Of a DNA stretch of 64,000 bases, positions 1 through 11,182 are shown piece after piece; within the stretch, counting starts at the first letter, position 1, and the number at the start of each line of letters is the position of its first letter. A program made the translations under genes and the position numbers. The notes beneath the pieces are model-generated. The model saw only the letters and a program-made list of their open reading frames with translations, did not search any database and was not told the DNA's origin. Source of the DNA: Mercurialis annua (taxonomy: Eukaryota > Streptophyta > Magnoliopsida > Malpighiales > Euphorbiaceae); NCBI RefSeq assembly GCF_937616625.2, contig NC_065571.1:31159379-31223378 (forward strand). The letters are read 5' to 3'.

Positions 1-769
1 GGTCTTCGAGGCCACACACGCGCTCGCGTCTCGCGCCGAGCTGCTGAGTGCCCGAGTGCCCGCACCCGCACCCGGTCCCGCACCCGCACCCGGTCATTAG
101 ATTAATGCACGGGGGGGGGGGGATTTTCCGCAATTCCGAGCATTTCGACGCAATTTTCCGGCGGGCAGTTTCCGCGATTCGCCGCAATTTTCCGGGCGGG
201 GCATTTCCGTAATTATCCGGGGGCATTTTTCGCAATTTCCAGCATTTTTCGCATTGCGCGCGCGCGCCGCTTGCACCGCGGACGAGGGCTTGCGGCAAGC
301 CCGCGGGGGTGAGGAATGGTGCACCCCCCTAAAGAGCTCTTAGGACTTTTTTTGGACTGCCAGGAGGAGATATCACATGTGCCCAGAGACCCCCCCGCCA
401 TTTTTAAAAATCGGCATGGAATTTTGATCTGAAATTTTGGGAATATGTTTATATATATCCAAACCCGCATAATAACAAATACCGAAATTTTTCGAGCCCC
501 GGAGGTATTGTTTTTAATTTTTTAATCATTTTACCTTCGGAAATTCATAACCGATAAAATATATGTCCAAAAATCACCAAACTTCTTTGTAAAATCCCCT
601 TTCAATGTATACTAACTACTCGCAAATTATTGTCCGGGATATTTTGCTTCCAATTTTATTTTGCTCGGGACACTATCATTTTGTGCACTTCTGCCGCAGT
701 TTCCGCCACGCGGAATGGGCCGAAAATTCATAAAACATAAAATTCGCATCCGAATACGATCAAACTTCT

Positions 770-1222
770 CGGAGGGCCTCCCAGTGGTCCACTCGACATG
801 CAGGAGCGGTATCGTTTGAGAAAAGTTTTGCCGAATCAAAAAACGCTCGGGACGTTGCGAATCCGCCACGCGGCCGAGAAGTCGTAAACGGTGCAAGGCG
901 CATCCGAAAACCACCAAACTTCACGGATAGCCTCCCATCGGTCCTCTCGACGTGCCGGAGCGGTATATTGCTAGAAAAGTTTTTCCGAATCAAAAAACGC
1001 CCGGGACCTTGCGGTTTCGGCACGAGGAATTGCCCGAAAAGTCGTGAACGGTGCAACACGCATCCGAAAACCACCAAACTTCACGGAGAGCCTCCCATCG
1101 CTCCGCTCGACGTGCCGGAGCGGCACCGTGTGAGAAAAGTTTTTCCGAGTCAAAGGACTCTCGGGACCTTGCGGTTCCGGCACGCGCCCGGAAAGTCGTA
1201 AACGGTGCAATTTGCGCAAAAC
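770..1222 (-). repeat. three ~155-bp rDNA spacer subrepeats
   Basis: Units begin at about 770, 924 and 1084 (spacing 154 and 160 bp). Each starts with CGGANNGCCTCCCA, continues through a conserved GAGAAAAGTTTT segment and ends with GTCGT(A/G)AACGGTGCAA. A partial unit seems to precede them at about 690-769. Tandem subrepeats of this size are typical of plant rDNA spacers. Confidence 0.85.
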
Positions 1223-1770
1223 GAACTGAACCGCGGGACTCGGTGATTTCTTCCGTGGGCTTAGATGGACGACTTGTGCGGATACCCGTTTGATGGTGAG
1301 GCGACCTTCCCCTTTGCATTGCATGTTTTGCTTTCAATTATGTTGAACGGAGCGTGACCATGCTCAGGCAAATGGAGCGACGCGTGCTAATTTAACCTCA
1401 AATTTCACGCACATTCTGCGTGATGCAGCCGAACCATGCTTAGGTGACCGGAGCGACACGTTAAGGAGGCGTAGACTGATGGAGGCCTTTGCCCGTGCAT
1501 ATTATTCTTATCTAGCCTCGCTTTTCACGCACACTTCGCGTCGTGCTTAGGTAATCTTAGCGGCTACAAACGAAAGTGACCGATGTGCCATCTTCGGCTA
1601 TCCTCGCCGCTAAATTATCCCCTCACCCCCTGCGCATTATAACCAACACTTCTTATCTAACCCGCACCTTTTTGTCCCTTATGGCATGCACACTCCTTTC
1701 GGGTCATTTTAATACGCACTCGATAGAGACATGCCGGAGATTTCATTTTTTTCCGCGCTGTGGTCGGTTT

Positions 1771-1820
1771 GGAGCGACAAAGGGCTGAATCCAGGTAGAT
1801 CGTTGGCAGCAAAGTCCACT
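1771..1820 (-). repeat. degenerate duplicate of the 26S rRNA 3' terminus
   Basis: About 50 bp resemble the 26S end found at 1953-2005: both contain GGAGCGACAAAGGG(C/G)TGAAT followed by a related GATCGT(T)GGCAGCAA segment, with several mismatches and one inserted base. It looks like a small duplicated tail of the 26S gene inside the spacer. Confidence 0.7.
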
Positions 1821-1947
1821 ACGCCGCTCGAAGCATCCCGCGGGATGTTTGGGACTTAGAATTTTCAGAGGGCGGGGGGAGTCCGAACCTCTGTATGGAT
1901 AATTGCATAGATTGAAAATGGTGGTTTGGTCGGGGGATTGGGGGAGG

Positions 1948-2246
1948 GACGAATCGGAGCGACAAAGGGGTGAATCTCAGTGGATCGTGGCAGCAAGGCC
2001 ACTCTGCCACTTACAATACCCCGTCGCGTATTTAAGTCGTCTGCAAAGGATTCAGTCCGTCTTCCGAGGGAAATTGTACTTCATGGCGGCCCGCGCGGCT
2101 CGTCCGCCGCGGGGGCTTTAGCCAACGACACGTGCCTTTGGGGGCCGGAGGACCCCTACTGCTGGTCGGCAAGCGGGAGGCGGACAACGCGTCACTTCTG
2201 GCCCGCTTTCTGACTTAGAGGCGTTCAGTCATAATCCAGCGCACGG
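1948..2246 (-). rRNA. 3' end of nuclear 26S (25S) rRNA gene, truncated
   Basis: Read on the minus strand, the segment runs from CCGTGCGCTGGATTATGACT through GAACGCCTCTAAGTCAGA, the GGCACGTGTCGTTGGCTAA block and ACGACTTAAATACGCGACGG, to the terminal GATCCACTGAGATTCA and CCTTTGTCGCTCCGATTCG. These are landmark stretches of the plant cytosolic large-subunit rRNA 3' end, with an ordinary species-variable part between them. Only about 300 of ~3400 nt are present. The 5' break at 2246/2247 is abrupt and passes straight into mitochondrial-type sequence. It has no mitochondrial role and marks nuclear origin. Confidence 0.93.
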
Positions 2247-2271
2247 AATCGAGAGCTCCAAGTGGGCCATT

Positions 2272-2350
2272 TTTGGTAAGCTTTGGACAGGGATTTAAAA
2301 AAGATTTGGTAAGCTTTGGACAGGGATTTGGTAAGCTTTGGACAGGGATT
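2272..2350. repeat. three tandem copies of a ~22-33 bp unit at a junction
   Basis: The unit TTTGGTAAGCTTTGGACAGG is repeated three times; the first spacing is longer because of an A-rich insert (GATTTAAAAAA). The array ends exactly where the large duplicated block (2351 onward) begins and lies 25 bp from the rDNA break, so it sits between two sequence origins. Confidence 0.9.
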
Positions 2351-5300
2351 TAGAAAAACGGATCTACTCACAAAACTCTCAAACCTGACTTTGACCTTCC
2401 TGAGGGCTTACCTCGACTTCTATGCCCGGAGTTTCACTAAGGCCCCCAAGGGTCAGATGAGCTGTGGAGAACATCTATTTATAGGTGTGTTAGCATCAAC
2501 ATCATATTTTGAAAGAAGGGAATTCGATAGCTTTACAACAAAGAAGCTTTCTTAAGGAACTAGCTTTGAGTTCCGACCGAGCGAGAGCGCTCAAAAGACT
2601 AGCTGAGAGAAAGCAAAAGAAAAAAGAAGAGGAACGAAAGTCACTACTTCGTTGGTCCTTCATTACTCCCTTCTTTTTGCTAGTTGATTCGAAGCAATCT
2701 CAGAAAAGTGTCCCCAAGACTGCGGAGGGCAATCAGAAAGAGGGAAGCACTTTTAAAAAATTACAAAGCTAAGGAGACAGATAAAAAAAGGGGAAACCTT
2801 TACAAAGCCTTAAAGGCATTATGCTCGGTAGGTTTGAGAGAAGAAGCAAAGGCAACTACAACTACTATAAAGGCTTACCTTTCTTTATTCTCAAACAGCC
2901 AGCTGCAGCTCTTGTCCATTGGAATTATGCTCATTCCTTCTCTAAAAATTTAAAAGAACTAGTTGAATCACCAAGGGGAACTAAAACTCCTTTTCTATTG
3001 GGAATCACTCTTAGCGCTTAGGAGAGAGAGCTAGTCTTGCATTTGAAGAACCAGATCTTCCTTTAATCTAAGATGCCAGTCTAACTTCTTAATTTCGTGA
3101 ACCAAATCAAGCAGCTGCCCATTGAACCTAAAAAAGCAGCAGAAGCGGCGAATAAAGCAGTGAATCAGGACTAAGGGCTATCGCTGTGTCCAGTCCTAAT
3201 TTAATTGTCTTATGGTTAGTAAATAGAAGTGGTTCCTCAGTGTTGGGACCTGCATACATGTTAAAAATTATAAGCGCGAGCAAGCCTTCATATCCTTCTT
3301 ACCTCTATTCTCCGTGAGTAGGAGGCGGTTTTTGCTGTCAAAGTGCAGGTTTGTCAAGGTAAAGCTTTATTAGCTGTTGATTTTGTACTTCTTTCCTTTC
3401 CCTCTTCTAGTCGCTTCCTTTTATTATTGATCATGTCCGATCTCCTTCTTACTAGAGGCGGAAATCATCCTAATGGGAATCTAATTAGCTGAAGGTAAAG
3501 AATCATCCGATCTTATTTATTCCATTTCGACTTAGCGTCGAAAACAACTTATTCTGTTCCGAAAGAGCCTATTAATTTTTCGCGGGTGTTGGACTAGTGA
3601 TTATTTCCTTTTTTCTTTCATCCCTTGTGGCGAACTAGACAGATAATTGTGTATGTATATAAAGAAGAGTTTTTCTTCTAGTTCTTCTAGTAGTGGAAAG
3701 CGTAGGACTGGGAATAAAGGGTGGGAAGCAACCCTGTAATTCTAGTTTTATACGAACACTAAGCCAAACAATTATACGGATTCCACTAAACTCCGTCTAT
3801 ATTCATTAGGACCCAAGGCTCACTCCTTACCCTAAGCTATGACCTGCGGTTCCTTCACTTCCCGCCGTTACGAGATCTGGCTTCTAGGGCAATAAGAGTT
3901 AAGGACAGTATTTAGCAATCCCGATATTCAAAATAAAAAGAAGATGCAAGAATATACATTTCCTCCTCGGCACGTAGAGTGACCTCAGCTAGCCAGCTTA
4001 CTTCTTCTTTTTATCTCTATGTTGCATATCGGCTGTATGCTTTCCTTTGTCGCTAAGCTATTGAGTGCCATTACTAGCTAGTCTTTCCCTAAGGGATTCT
4101 TCTTAGTTGTGAAGAAGTGCAGTAAGGCATTGAAAGTGCTCGAACATAGGAAATTGCCTTATTCAAAGATGGGGCTTTAGTGGGTGACTTATCCTCTTCT
4201 TCTTGTTCACAGCTACCTCGCCATACTCATTCTGTTTGTCTATGGGCAATAGAGGGTTCTTTCTCAGGCCCAGCTAGAGGCTATGACTTATTCCTTCTAA
4301 GCTTTCGGGTAAGGGAAGGCAGTCTATTTTTTCTTATTCTCTTTATATGCGTAGTCGTGAAAGCTGTGAACATTATCCGATCTCTGGGTAAAGAGAAGCC
4401 CAAGCCAAGATCGACATTAGCAGCACTTAGGCCTTTCACGGATGATTCTTATTAAAAGTTATTGAACTCCTCAATGATTGAACCGCCATCCTTCACTGGC
4501 TTCGTAGTGTGTAGTGGGCCTGCTTTTTTCCGTGATTCAAAGCATCTCGCAAGAAAGAGGTCTCTACTAACTATTAAACAGCCAACCCATGCCTTTTCAC
4601 ATCGGATTTTGTAACACCACACCACCGAGACCTTTTTCACAAGACCATATAAACCATATGAAAGATCACACTAATGGAAACCTCGCCGCAGTCAATCACT
4701 TGAATGCTCCTTCACCTCGTAAACTCGATAGCATGCTTCGCTCCTTCACCTATGAATGATGGCATACTCTACCTTCAACTTAGAAGAACCCGCCCTCGGC
4801 TACAGAGAATTGAATGAATCTTATCTTGCCCCTTCTTTTTGTTCACTCGTAGTTCTTTCTTTCTATTCATCCACTTAGTGGCTTCTCAAAATGGATAGGC
4901 CATGTTTAATTATTTTCTTATTTCATCATCTCTTGAAGCACCTGTGTAGGTCTACTCTACATGGTACTAACTTTTCTTTCCGCACGGTAGTCCCTATTGG
5001 AGTGAAACGTCTATTGAAAGTTATGCCGCTTTTTGGCACCGAATAAATGGGCTTTTTTCTTTCTCATTCATTCTTAACGACCTCTCTCTTTCTCAATCTG
5101 ATACTTCCATTTACCTGACATTGATTCCCAAGAAGATTGGTTCTTTAGAATGGTCGCCACCTCTCTGTTTCTAAAAGAACTACTATTATGGAGAATACCT
5201 ACATTTCCTGTAGTACTTTGAGCTCCCTGAATAGTTACATAATCGTTGCTACGAGGGCTACCTGCCAGCCACCACCCTCATACTTTATTTAATGCTGCTG

Positions 5301-7590
5301 TAGTTACGCCTCCCACATATGAATTCGCACCGTCGTCTTTCGGAGAACCTGAATGTGATTCGTAAGCAAGAAAAGACCTCTTGCTTCAGACTCATGACCT
5401 AGCTCTATTACGAGCGCTATAATGATATTCTATCACTATCCTCTATCCTCTATCCTCACCAGGAAAGAAACAGATTCTATTCCGTATAGCCCTACCTTAT
5501 AATCTTATATATAGCCCTCCATTGGAGGAAATCTTGCTATGAAGGCTGGTGAGAATGCCACTACTGTTACACTAGCTGTAAAGGCTAGAAAGCGGTAGAC
5601 TCCACTCCAACAGGAACTTCCACTCAAACTGGATCTCCAAGCGCCTTAGAAAGAAATGGCATAATCAAGAGAGAGAGAACCCCTTTTATTTTATAGGGAT
5701 CAACTATATCCACTTTAAGTCGGTCTTACTCGAGTGAATTTCTAGGCTTATCTCATCTGCTAGCTCGCCTTCTTCTTTAACTAGTCTTTTGTATTCATCT
5801 TTCTATGAAGGAAATGTGGTATTAATAATGCATCAAGGGAGACCTTTTCCTAGTTCTAATCTAATCACATTTCTTTCGCCGTTTCTGGCTCTAGTGAGCA
5901 CTTCGCTATTTCAATTTATTTCGTTATCCGGGTTCTAATTAAGAATTAGATTGCCGGGTGATGAGCCCGAGCGAAGCGACCAGTAATTCTTTCTATGTTT
6001 TGTTTTCTGATCCCCGGGTCCCCGGAAGGGAAAGATTCTAGATAGAAGGCGGGACCCTAAAATCCATTTGACTAAGTGATCAAATTGTAACCAATAAGGT
6101 GAGACTTAGCCTGACTCGGAGCGAGTTCCCCTCTCCCTCTAGGGTTATTGATGAATAGAAATATATCCTGCCTGCATCACTTTCATCTTGCCCTTTCACT
6201 CGCATGCTTCCTAGCCGTAGCTGTCAACTGACTCGCTCCGTACATTCCGCTCTCGCTCTCTCTGGGGATTCTTCTCTTCCAGCCCTTGCCACTTCTACTT
6301 CTCTAAGAGCAATCACAAGCTCCATGTCGAGTGTGAAATTGGATTGGTTTGGTCTTTTTTTATGGAAAGGGTATACTCTTCATTGGGGTCCTTGTACACC
6401 TCTGATCCGTCTCTTAGCTCCAGACCATAATCAACCTCTGCAATCTCTGCAACTGGATGAGAGTCCTTTTTTTCCACATCCTCATCTAGTTACTTGGGTT
6501 TATTCTCCTTTGGACCAAAGACCTGGGGTAAGACGTAGTTTACCGCCACCTTTTGAAGAAGACTTCCAAACTAAATTGGAGGACCACCTTCTTTGATAGA
6601 TCATCATCTGCATCATCTTCATCTTTCTTCCCGCAGTTTTCCTTCTTATTAGGATTCTTCCGTACTTTCCATTGCTTTGCTTCTTCCTAGGGATGAGGTC
6701 TCGCTAATCCGCCCCCTTCCTAACAGCTTTCTTGGAAGAATAGACACTTAGGCTTTTTTGATATCCTCAGGATTTAAATGGACATTGCCTGCCTGGGTTG
6801 AACCATAAATCATTGAAGAACCTATTCCGTAGTCACCGATAGAATATCTAGGCCTATGGATCCAAAGCCTATTCCTTTTCCATTTCCAGACCTAAGATGC
6901 GATGCTTTGGTTTGAAAACCAATAGCATAGATGAAGGCATAGCCCATTCCAGTTCAATATTTGGATCCGGAACCATGAATAGATAAGGGCAGCATATGCT
7001 GGAGCTTCTCTGGAAGAAGATCTCATAGGGGATCTCGAGGTTGAAGAAGAAGATCCATATGCATGTACGTACAGATCGACGATCCAATTGATCTGGGACC
7101 CGAGGCATCTCAAACAGAGGCGTAGAGCATAGTATGTTGGAAGGTGCTTATAAAAGACAAACTAAAGGCCTGTCATAGTATCCCCAAGTATCGTGGGGGT
7201 GGCTCCTATTCCATGAGTACCTCGGGAGGGGGTTAAACATATGGATTACCCTTTTTGTACATCGACCCGGCGTAGAAAACGGAGGTGCGCTTCAGCGCAC
7301 GTAGGCTTGAAAGCTATAGTTTTGTTGACAGCGAATGGAAGAAATGGAAATGTGCCACTATCAAGCTTATCTTGATGAACTAGAAGTGAGAATGGTAAGG
7401 TCAAAGAAAGAATGAAAAGAGATAGATAGCCAGTGACGTAGTTAGCAGGTTAAGGATAAAAAGCTTTTCGAGTGAATAGCCCGTTCTTCAGTGACCATGG
7501 AAGCAAGATTCACGTAGAAAGACTAGCACTATTACAGGAGCGCTTATGAAATCTATCTTTTCTATTCCAGAATGTAAGACTTGTTGCACT
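2351..7590. other. gene-poor mitochondrial-type spacer within copy A
   Basis: About 5.2 kb shared with copy B. I find no recognisable mitochondrial gene, tRNA or rRNA. Composition and texture (pyrimidine-rich tracts, many short A/G runs) resemble angiosperm mitochondrial intergenic DNA. Frames of 60-130 codons exist on both strands, but they do not persist in the second copy. Confidence 0.6.
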
Positions 7591-10194
7591 ATAAAACATA
7601 AAGCAATATAAAATAATTGCTTAAAACATACAATTCAAACATAAAGCAATATAAAATAATTGCTTAAATAAATACTTTAAAAGCAAATTGTATAAACTCA
7701 TAGTGACCGCTTATTCAAAAATACTCCGGTGTTCAGAAACGTCTAACTTCCCGAGCTCCTGGTCCAGCGGCTCCTTGCCTCACAGGATCTACTAAAATTT
7801 GATAATCGCACTAATTAATAAAAATCTAACTAGAATTACTTATCCAAAATTTGGGTTTTTAGCCAACTTCGGCTATCGAAACCGCTTATTTAAAATAGCT
7901 CGTACTAAAAATTAATTGGACATTTCCATAGTCTGCAACATCGTCTACAACATTCATTTAGACTCGAACTTCATTCGACGTCTTTAAAGTTTCTAAAATT
8001 TTCCTCAAAGTTAGCTTCTTAAATTTTCCTATTTATTTCATGTTTTTGGACAATTTTTGAGCTATTAAAACTGTCAATTAAAGTGGTCCAAATTCGAAAT
8101 AAAATTGACATTCCTAAAGTTCGGAATGTCGCCTACGACTTTTGTTTAGACCTCCAATTCAAATTCTACTCTAAAAGTGTCGGAAATCAGCCTTGAAGTT
8201 GCCTCCCTGAGCTAGCTGTTAAGGGCTGCCAAAACAGCCTATCATGGCTGCTGGTTTGGGCCTCGAAACAGAGCACTCAAACTGGTTATAATCCAAAAAC
8301 AATTTGATATTCATAAACTTCACACTTCCACCTACAATATTCGTGAAGATTTCAACTGATTCCGACTTACCATTTGTTCACAATTTAATTCCAAAGTTGC
8401 CGTTTTGTTATGTTTTAACACTTAGTTTATTTTTCTAACTTATATTTCCAGTTTTTGGACTCAACTTCAAACACGGATGATTTTTAATCCGACTTAACAA
8501 CACCATGTTTATTTTTCTTAAATCTCATCTATGCAACATCATTTATTTATTCTACTCATTTTCGGGTTAATATTATTACAGATTGTGGTCTGTTTTTATA
8601 GGAGAAGTAGCCTTCGCGGCTTGATATCAAATTTTCCAAATTTTAATATTACTAACTCACTACCTATTTTAATTGTCCTAGCCATTTTTATTTATTAAAA
8701 ATCCAACCCGACTATCACGTTCCACTCTCCGTATATCACTTACGATATACTACTCAAGCTTTCTCAAAACTCATCGCTTAGACTTGTCCGAAATTAAGTC
8801 AAAACTAAGCCCCTTAATAAGCTTAATTTCTTACACTTTATTATTGTTTTTACCATTTTCAACACACCACTTATATCAATCAAAACCAACCACTTTTATG
8901 TCTTTAAATCTTAATATAATTATCATAAATCATTCTTCGCACATTCGTTATGACATACTTATAAAATTCTAACGAATTTCATTACCCGAAAACGTCCGAA
9001 TTTTAATTGGAATGAGCCTCTCGGCTGGCTGGAAACTGTTTGCAAAACTCCATTTCTGCTCTTCAGAGTATAACATCATCTGCTCTATGAGCAGATGATC
9101 TCTGCTCTGTTGAGCAGAACGTTTCTGTTCATGAGCAGAACGTTTCTGTTCATGAGCAGAAACAATTATGCTCAGTTGAGCAAAGACGTTTCTGCTCAGT
9201 TTGAGCAAAAACGATTTTTCTCTTTTGAGCAGAATCTGGTGCCCCCTCTCCTCTCCGACCTACCTACTCCGTTATCTAATTAATTCCAACAATTATCTTC
9301 ACAAAAATCAAACAAAACCAATCCAAAATTGAATTTCCAGCAACATAATCTGAACAGAAAATAAATCCAACTTCAACTCTGAAAATCACAATCAATTCTC
9401 AATCAAAATAGAAACTAAAGAGATTACCTCATTCTAGAGTGAGTTAGCTTTGTAACCGAGCTTAAACCATCGAAAACAGTGGTCGGATGGCGGAGTTATC
9501 ATTGCCGGAGTGAAGGATGCTCATGGGAAGAATGAAGGAAATTTTCCTTCGGTGAAGGAGATGTGAAAGTGAGATGTTTGGGGTTTCATGTCTTCTTTAA
9601 TTATTGATAAGCATTAGAACTTAAGGAGGTGGGCATTGGGTGTCATCTTCTTATTGGTTTCTAAGGAAAATTTTCATTTAAATGCTTGAATTTAGCACTT
9701 CATCATTCCTAATTCTACTACTTTCAATTTCTATGACTTAGTCCGACTTTTATCTATATAATTAAACGGAACCTTGACGGTTTTCATTTATTGATAAATA
9801 ATAGACTTCACATTATTTATTTACTCTGATCTAATTATTTATTTATTTTCCTTATTCGGATAATCAAGTTCCGCTTAATTAAAATACTTGTGTCTAAATT
9901 GTATAAAGTTTAATCTTAACTCCTTAATTTTATTTTACGAACTTTATCGTAAAATTTATTAGCTCGTAACTTTCCATTTATTTTATTTTTATTTATTGAT
10001 TCCCCTTAGTCCCGCTAATTTCCAATTTATCGAATAATAATGTTTACTTACATAATTATTTTACGATAATTTTAATAGACCGCTTTGGTCTAATTGCTTA
10101 TTTTTCAGACTTAATTCCGATGTCCTTGATTTAATTCTTGCACGTACATCTCGTGGCACCTTACTTTGTACTTTTCAAAGTACGGGGTATTACA
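7591..10194 (-). mobile_element. long LTR (probable Ty3/gypsy chromovirus), inserted in copy A only
   Basis: This AT-rich insert is absent from the otherwise colinear copy B. Its right edge, read on the minus strand, begins TGTAATACCCCGTACTTTG, a start typical of plant gypsy LTRs and matching the TGTAATACC start of the LTR at 56431. The left edge ends at 7590/7591 without a visible CA or target duplication, and ~210 bp of flank present in copy B (35151-35359) are missing, so the 3' end of the LTR and adjacent host DNA were probably deleted together. It carries a hairpin array at 9075-9235 and a direct repeat near its left end (7591-7670). It encodes nothing. Confidence 0.72.
9075..9235. repeat. 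array of short inverted repeats with TGCTC/GAGCA core
   Basis: At least six small palindromes lie in tandem. The first (9075-9099) has perfect 11-bp arms, ATCATCTGCTC and GAGCAGATGAT, around a 3-nt loop. The second (9101-9118) has TCTGCTC/GAGCAGA arms. The next ones are 23-bp tandem units with TTCATGAGCAG. The array starts ~960 bp from the LTR 5' end. Confidence 0.88.
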
Positions 10195-10740
10195 GCTAGA
10201 AAACCTTCAGTCCGTAGCTCAAGTTCTCAAAGATTCCTCCCCATACTCAGAGTTCTGATTAGCCCACTTGCCCGAGCACACTAACAACTTGTAGATGTGC
10301 CAATCTCTCCTTCCCCCACAAGAACAGAAAAGGCAAGAGACCACGAACACCATCTGCAACACTCAAGGCACCTGAGCAAGAGCAGGCTGCCTCAAAAAAA
10401 CGGTCGGGCAGAAGGTTTGCCCTCTGTCACCACTTTGTAGTGTGGTGTGTGCAGCTGAGGAGGAAAACCTCGGGCGTCGTTTTCGGGATTACGCCCTCCT
10501 AGGTGACGACATCGTCATCGGGCTGTAGCTGCACGTTATCGTGAGTGGCTCAATGACTTGGTGGTCAAAATATATGATTCTAAACGCTACGCCCCTCCAC
10601 TTTTGAGTTTGCAAAAAAATTTCGTGTCAAGGGGTTCTCCCTTTTATCGTGGGTGCAAGCCTTTTTTTTTTCTTTCGTCCCACTTCCAAAATGAATTCTC
10701 GTTAGATTTATTCAATTCCCACTTATTAGCTAGATTAACC
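10195..10740 (+). pseudogene. mitovirus-type RNA-dependent RNA polymerase relic, copy A
   Basis: The segment encodes a decayed mitovirus-like RdRp. A piece reading FALCHHFVVW (from 10416) precedes, after a frameshift, DYALLGDDIVIG carrying the catalytic GDD of motif C (10502-10510), with a stop three codons later. Further on, EFAKKFRVKG in another frame matches the motif E region of these polymerases. Mitoviruses replicate in mitochondria, and RdRp fragments are well-known residents of plant mitochondrial DNA. At least two frameshifts and several stops make it non-functional, and the LTR at 7591-10194 abuts its upstream edge. The assignment rests on motif similarity and conserved order, and copy B shows the same pattern. 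Confidence 0.8.
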
Positions 10741-11182
10741 TTTTCTTCTTATCAATAGGGTGTAGAAGTCGCTTCCCTTCCTTTCAAGATTTGGCCTTGT
10801 CTATCGAAAAGAGCCAAGATCATAGTACCGAACCTAATGTTACGGTTTTTTGGATCCTAAATTTAGGTTTTTGGGAATCTATGTTTCCAAAATAGTTGAG
10901 AAGAATGAGAATGATTTTCAGCAGAAGAAGTGAAACCGGGGGGCTATTACACAGGCTAGCAGACAACCGAAAAGTTATTCCCTTGCAACAACAAAAAAGC
11001 AGGAAGGCTTCCTTCCAATAATGGTAAGGTTTGGAATGCTTACGGATTTGAAAGCTAGGGTGAAAGGGGCCGGCATCAAACATGGGGACTACGGTATATA
11101 CGTAATAGCCAAACTGAGAGATTATAAAAACTAGGAAAAAGGGCAATAGCCCCTTCCACGACTAAGAAAGTTGGAAATGGGG
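10741..11182 (+). other. degenerate tail of the duplicated block, copy A
   Basis: This region corresponds to the 103-codon frame of copy B (35999-36310) but carries an extra T in the poly-T near 10845 and a stop near 11132, so the frame is not maintained. It could be the far C-terminal region of the RdRp relic or unrelated sequence; I cannot tell. Confidence 0.5.

Larger units (their letters stand above)
1..1947 (-). other. nuclear 18S-26S rDNA intergenic spacer fragment
   Basis: This GC-rich stretch lies directly downstream (minus strand) of the 26S rRNA 3' end and contains no plausible gene. It holds C-rich pentamer/hexamer runs at about 55-95, a G run near 110-122, three ~155-bp subrepeats at 770-1222, and a degenerate echo of the 26S terminus at 1771-1820. 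This is the organisation of a plant rDNA intergenic spacer just after the 26S gene. The open frames in it are by-products of high GC. The spacer itself was not recognised by sequence, only by its position and repeat architecture. Confidence 0.75.
2351..11182. repeat. duplicated mitochondrial-type block, copy A
   Basis: This block is colinear with 30049-36344. In a ~310-bp stretch compared by eye (4200-4510 against 31855-32165) I counted about 17 differences, roughly 5%, plus scattered small indels. Copy A is longer because a ~2.6 kb LTR replaces ~210 bp of copy B. The right edge is near 11182, after a shared TAGCCCCTTCCACGACTAAG. The short frames at 2509-2772, 4180-4455 and 6204-6596 are not recognised, and their counterparts in copy B are altered, so none is called a gene. 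Confidence 0.92.

Noticed and set aside
97..1337. Many overlapping Arg/Pro-rich frames on both strands
   Set aside because: They lie in GC-rich rDNA spacer repeats; open frames arise from composition and shift between repeat units.
6204..6596. 130-codon frame in copy A
   Set aside because: The matching DNA in copy B (from about 33790) splits into two frames, and the product resembles nothing known.
9075..9235. CRISPR-like or integron-like palindromic array
   Set aside because: Units are contiguous variable palindromes inside a retroelement LTR.
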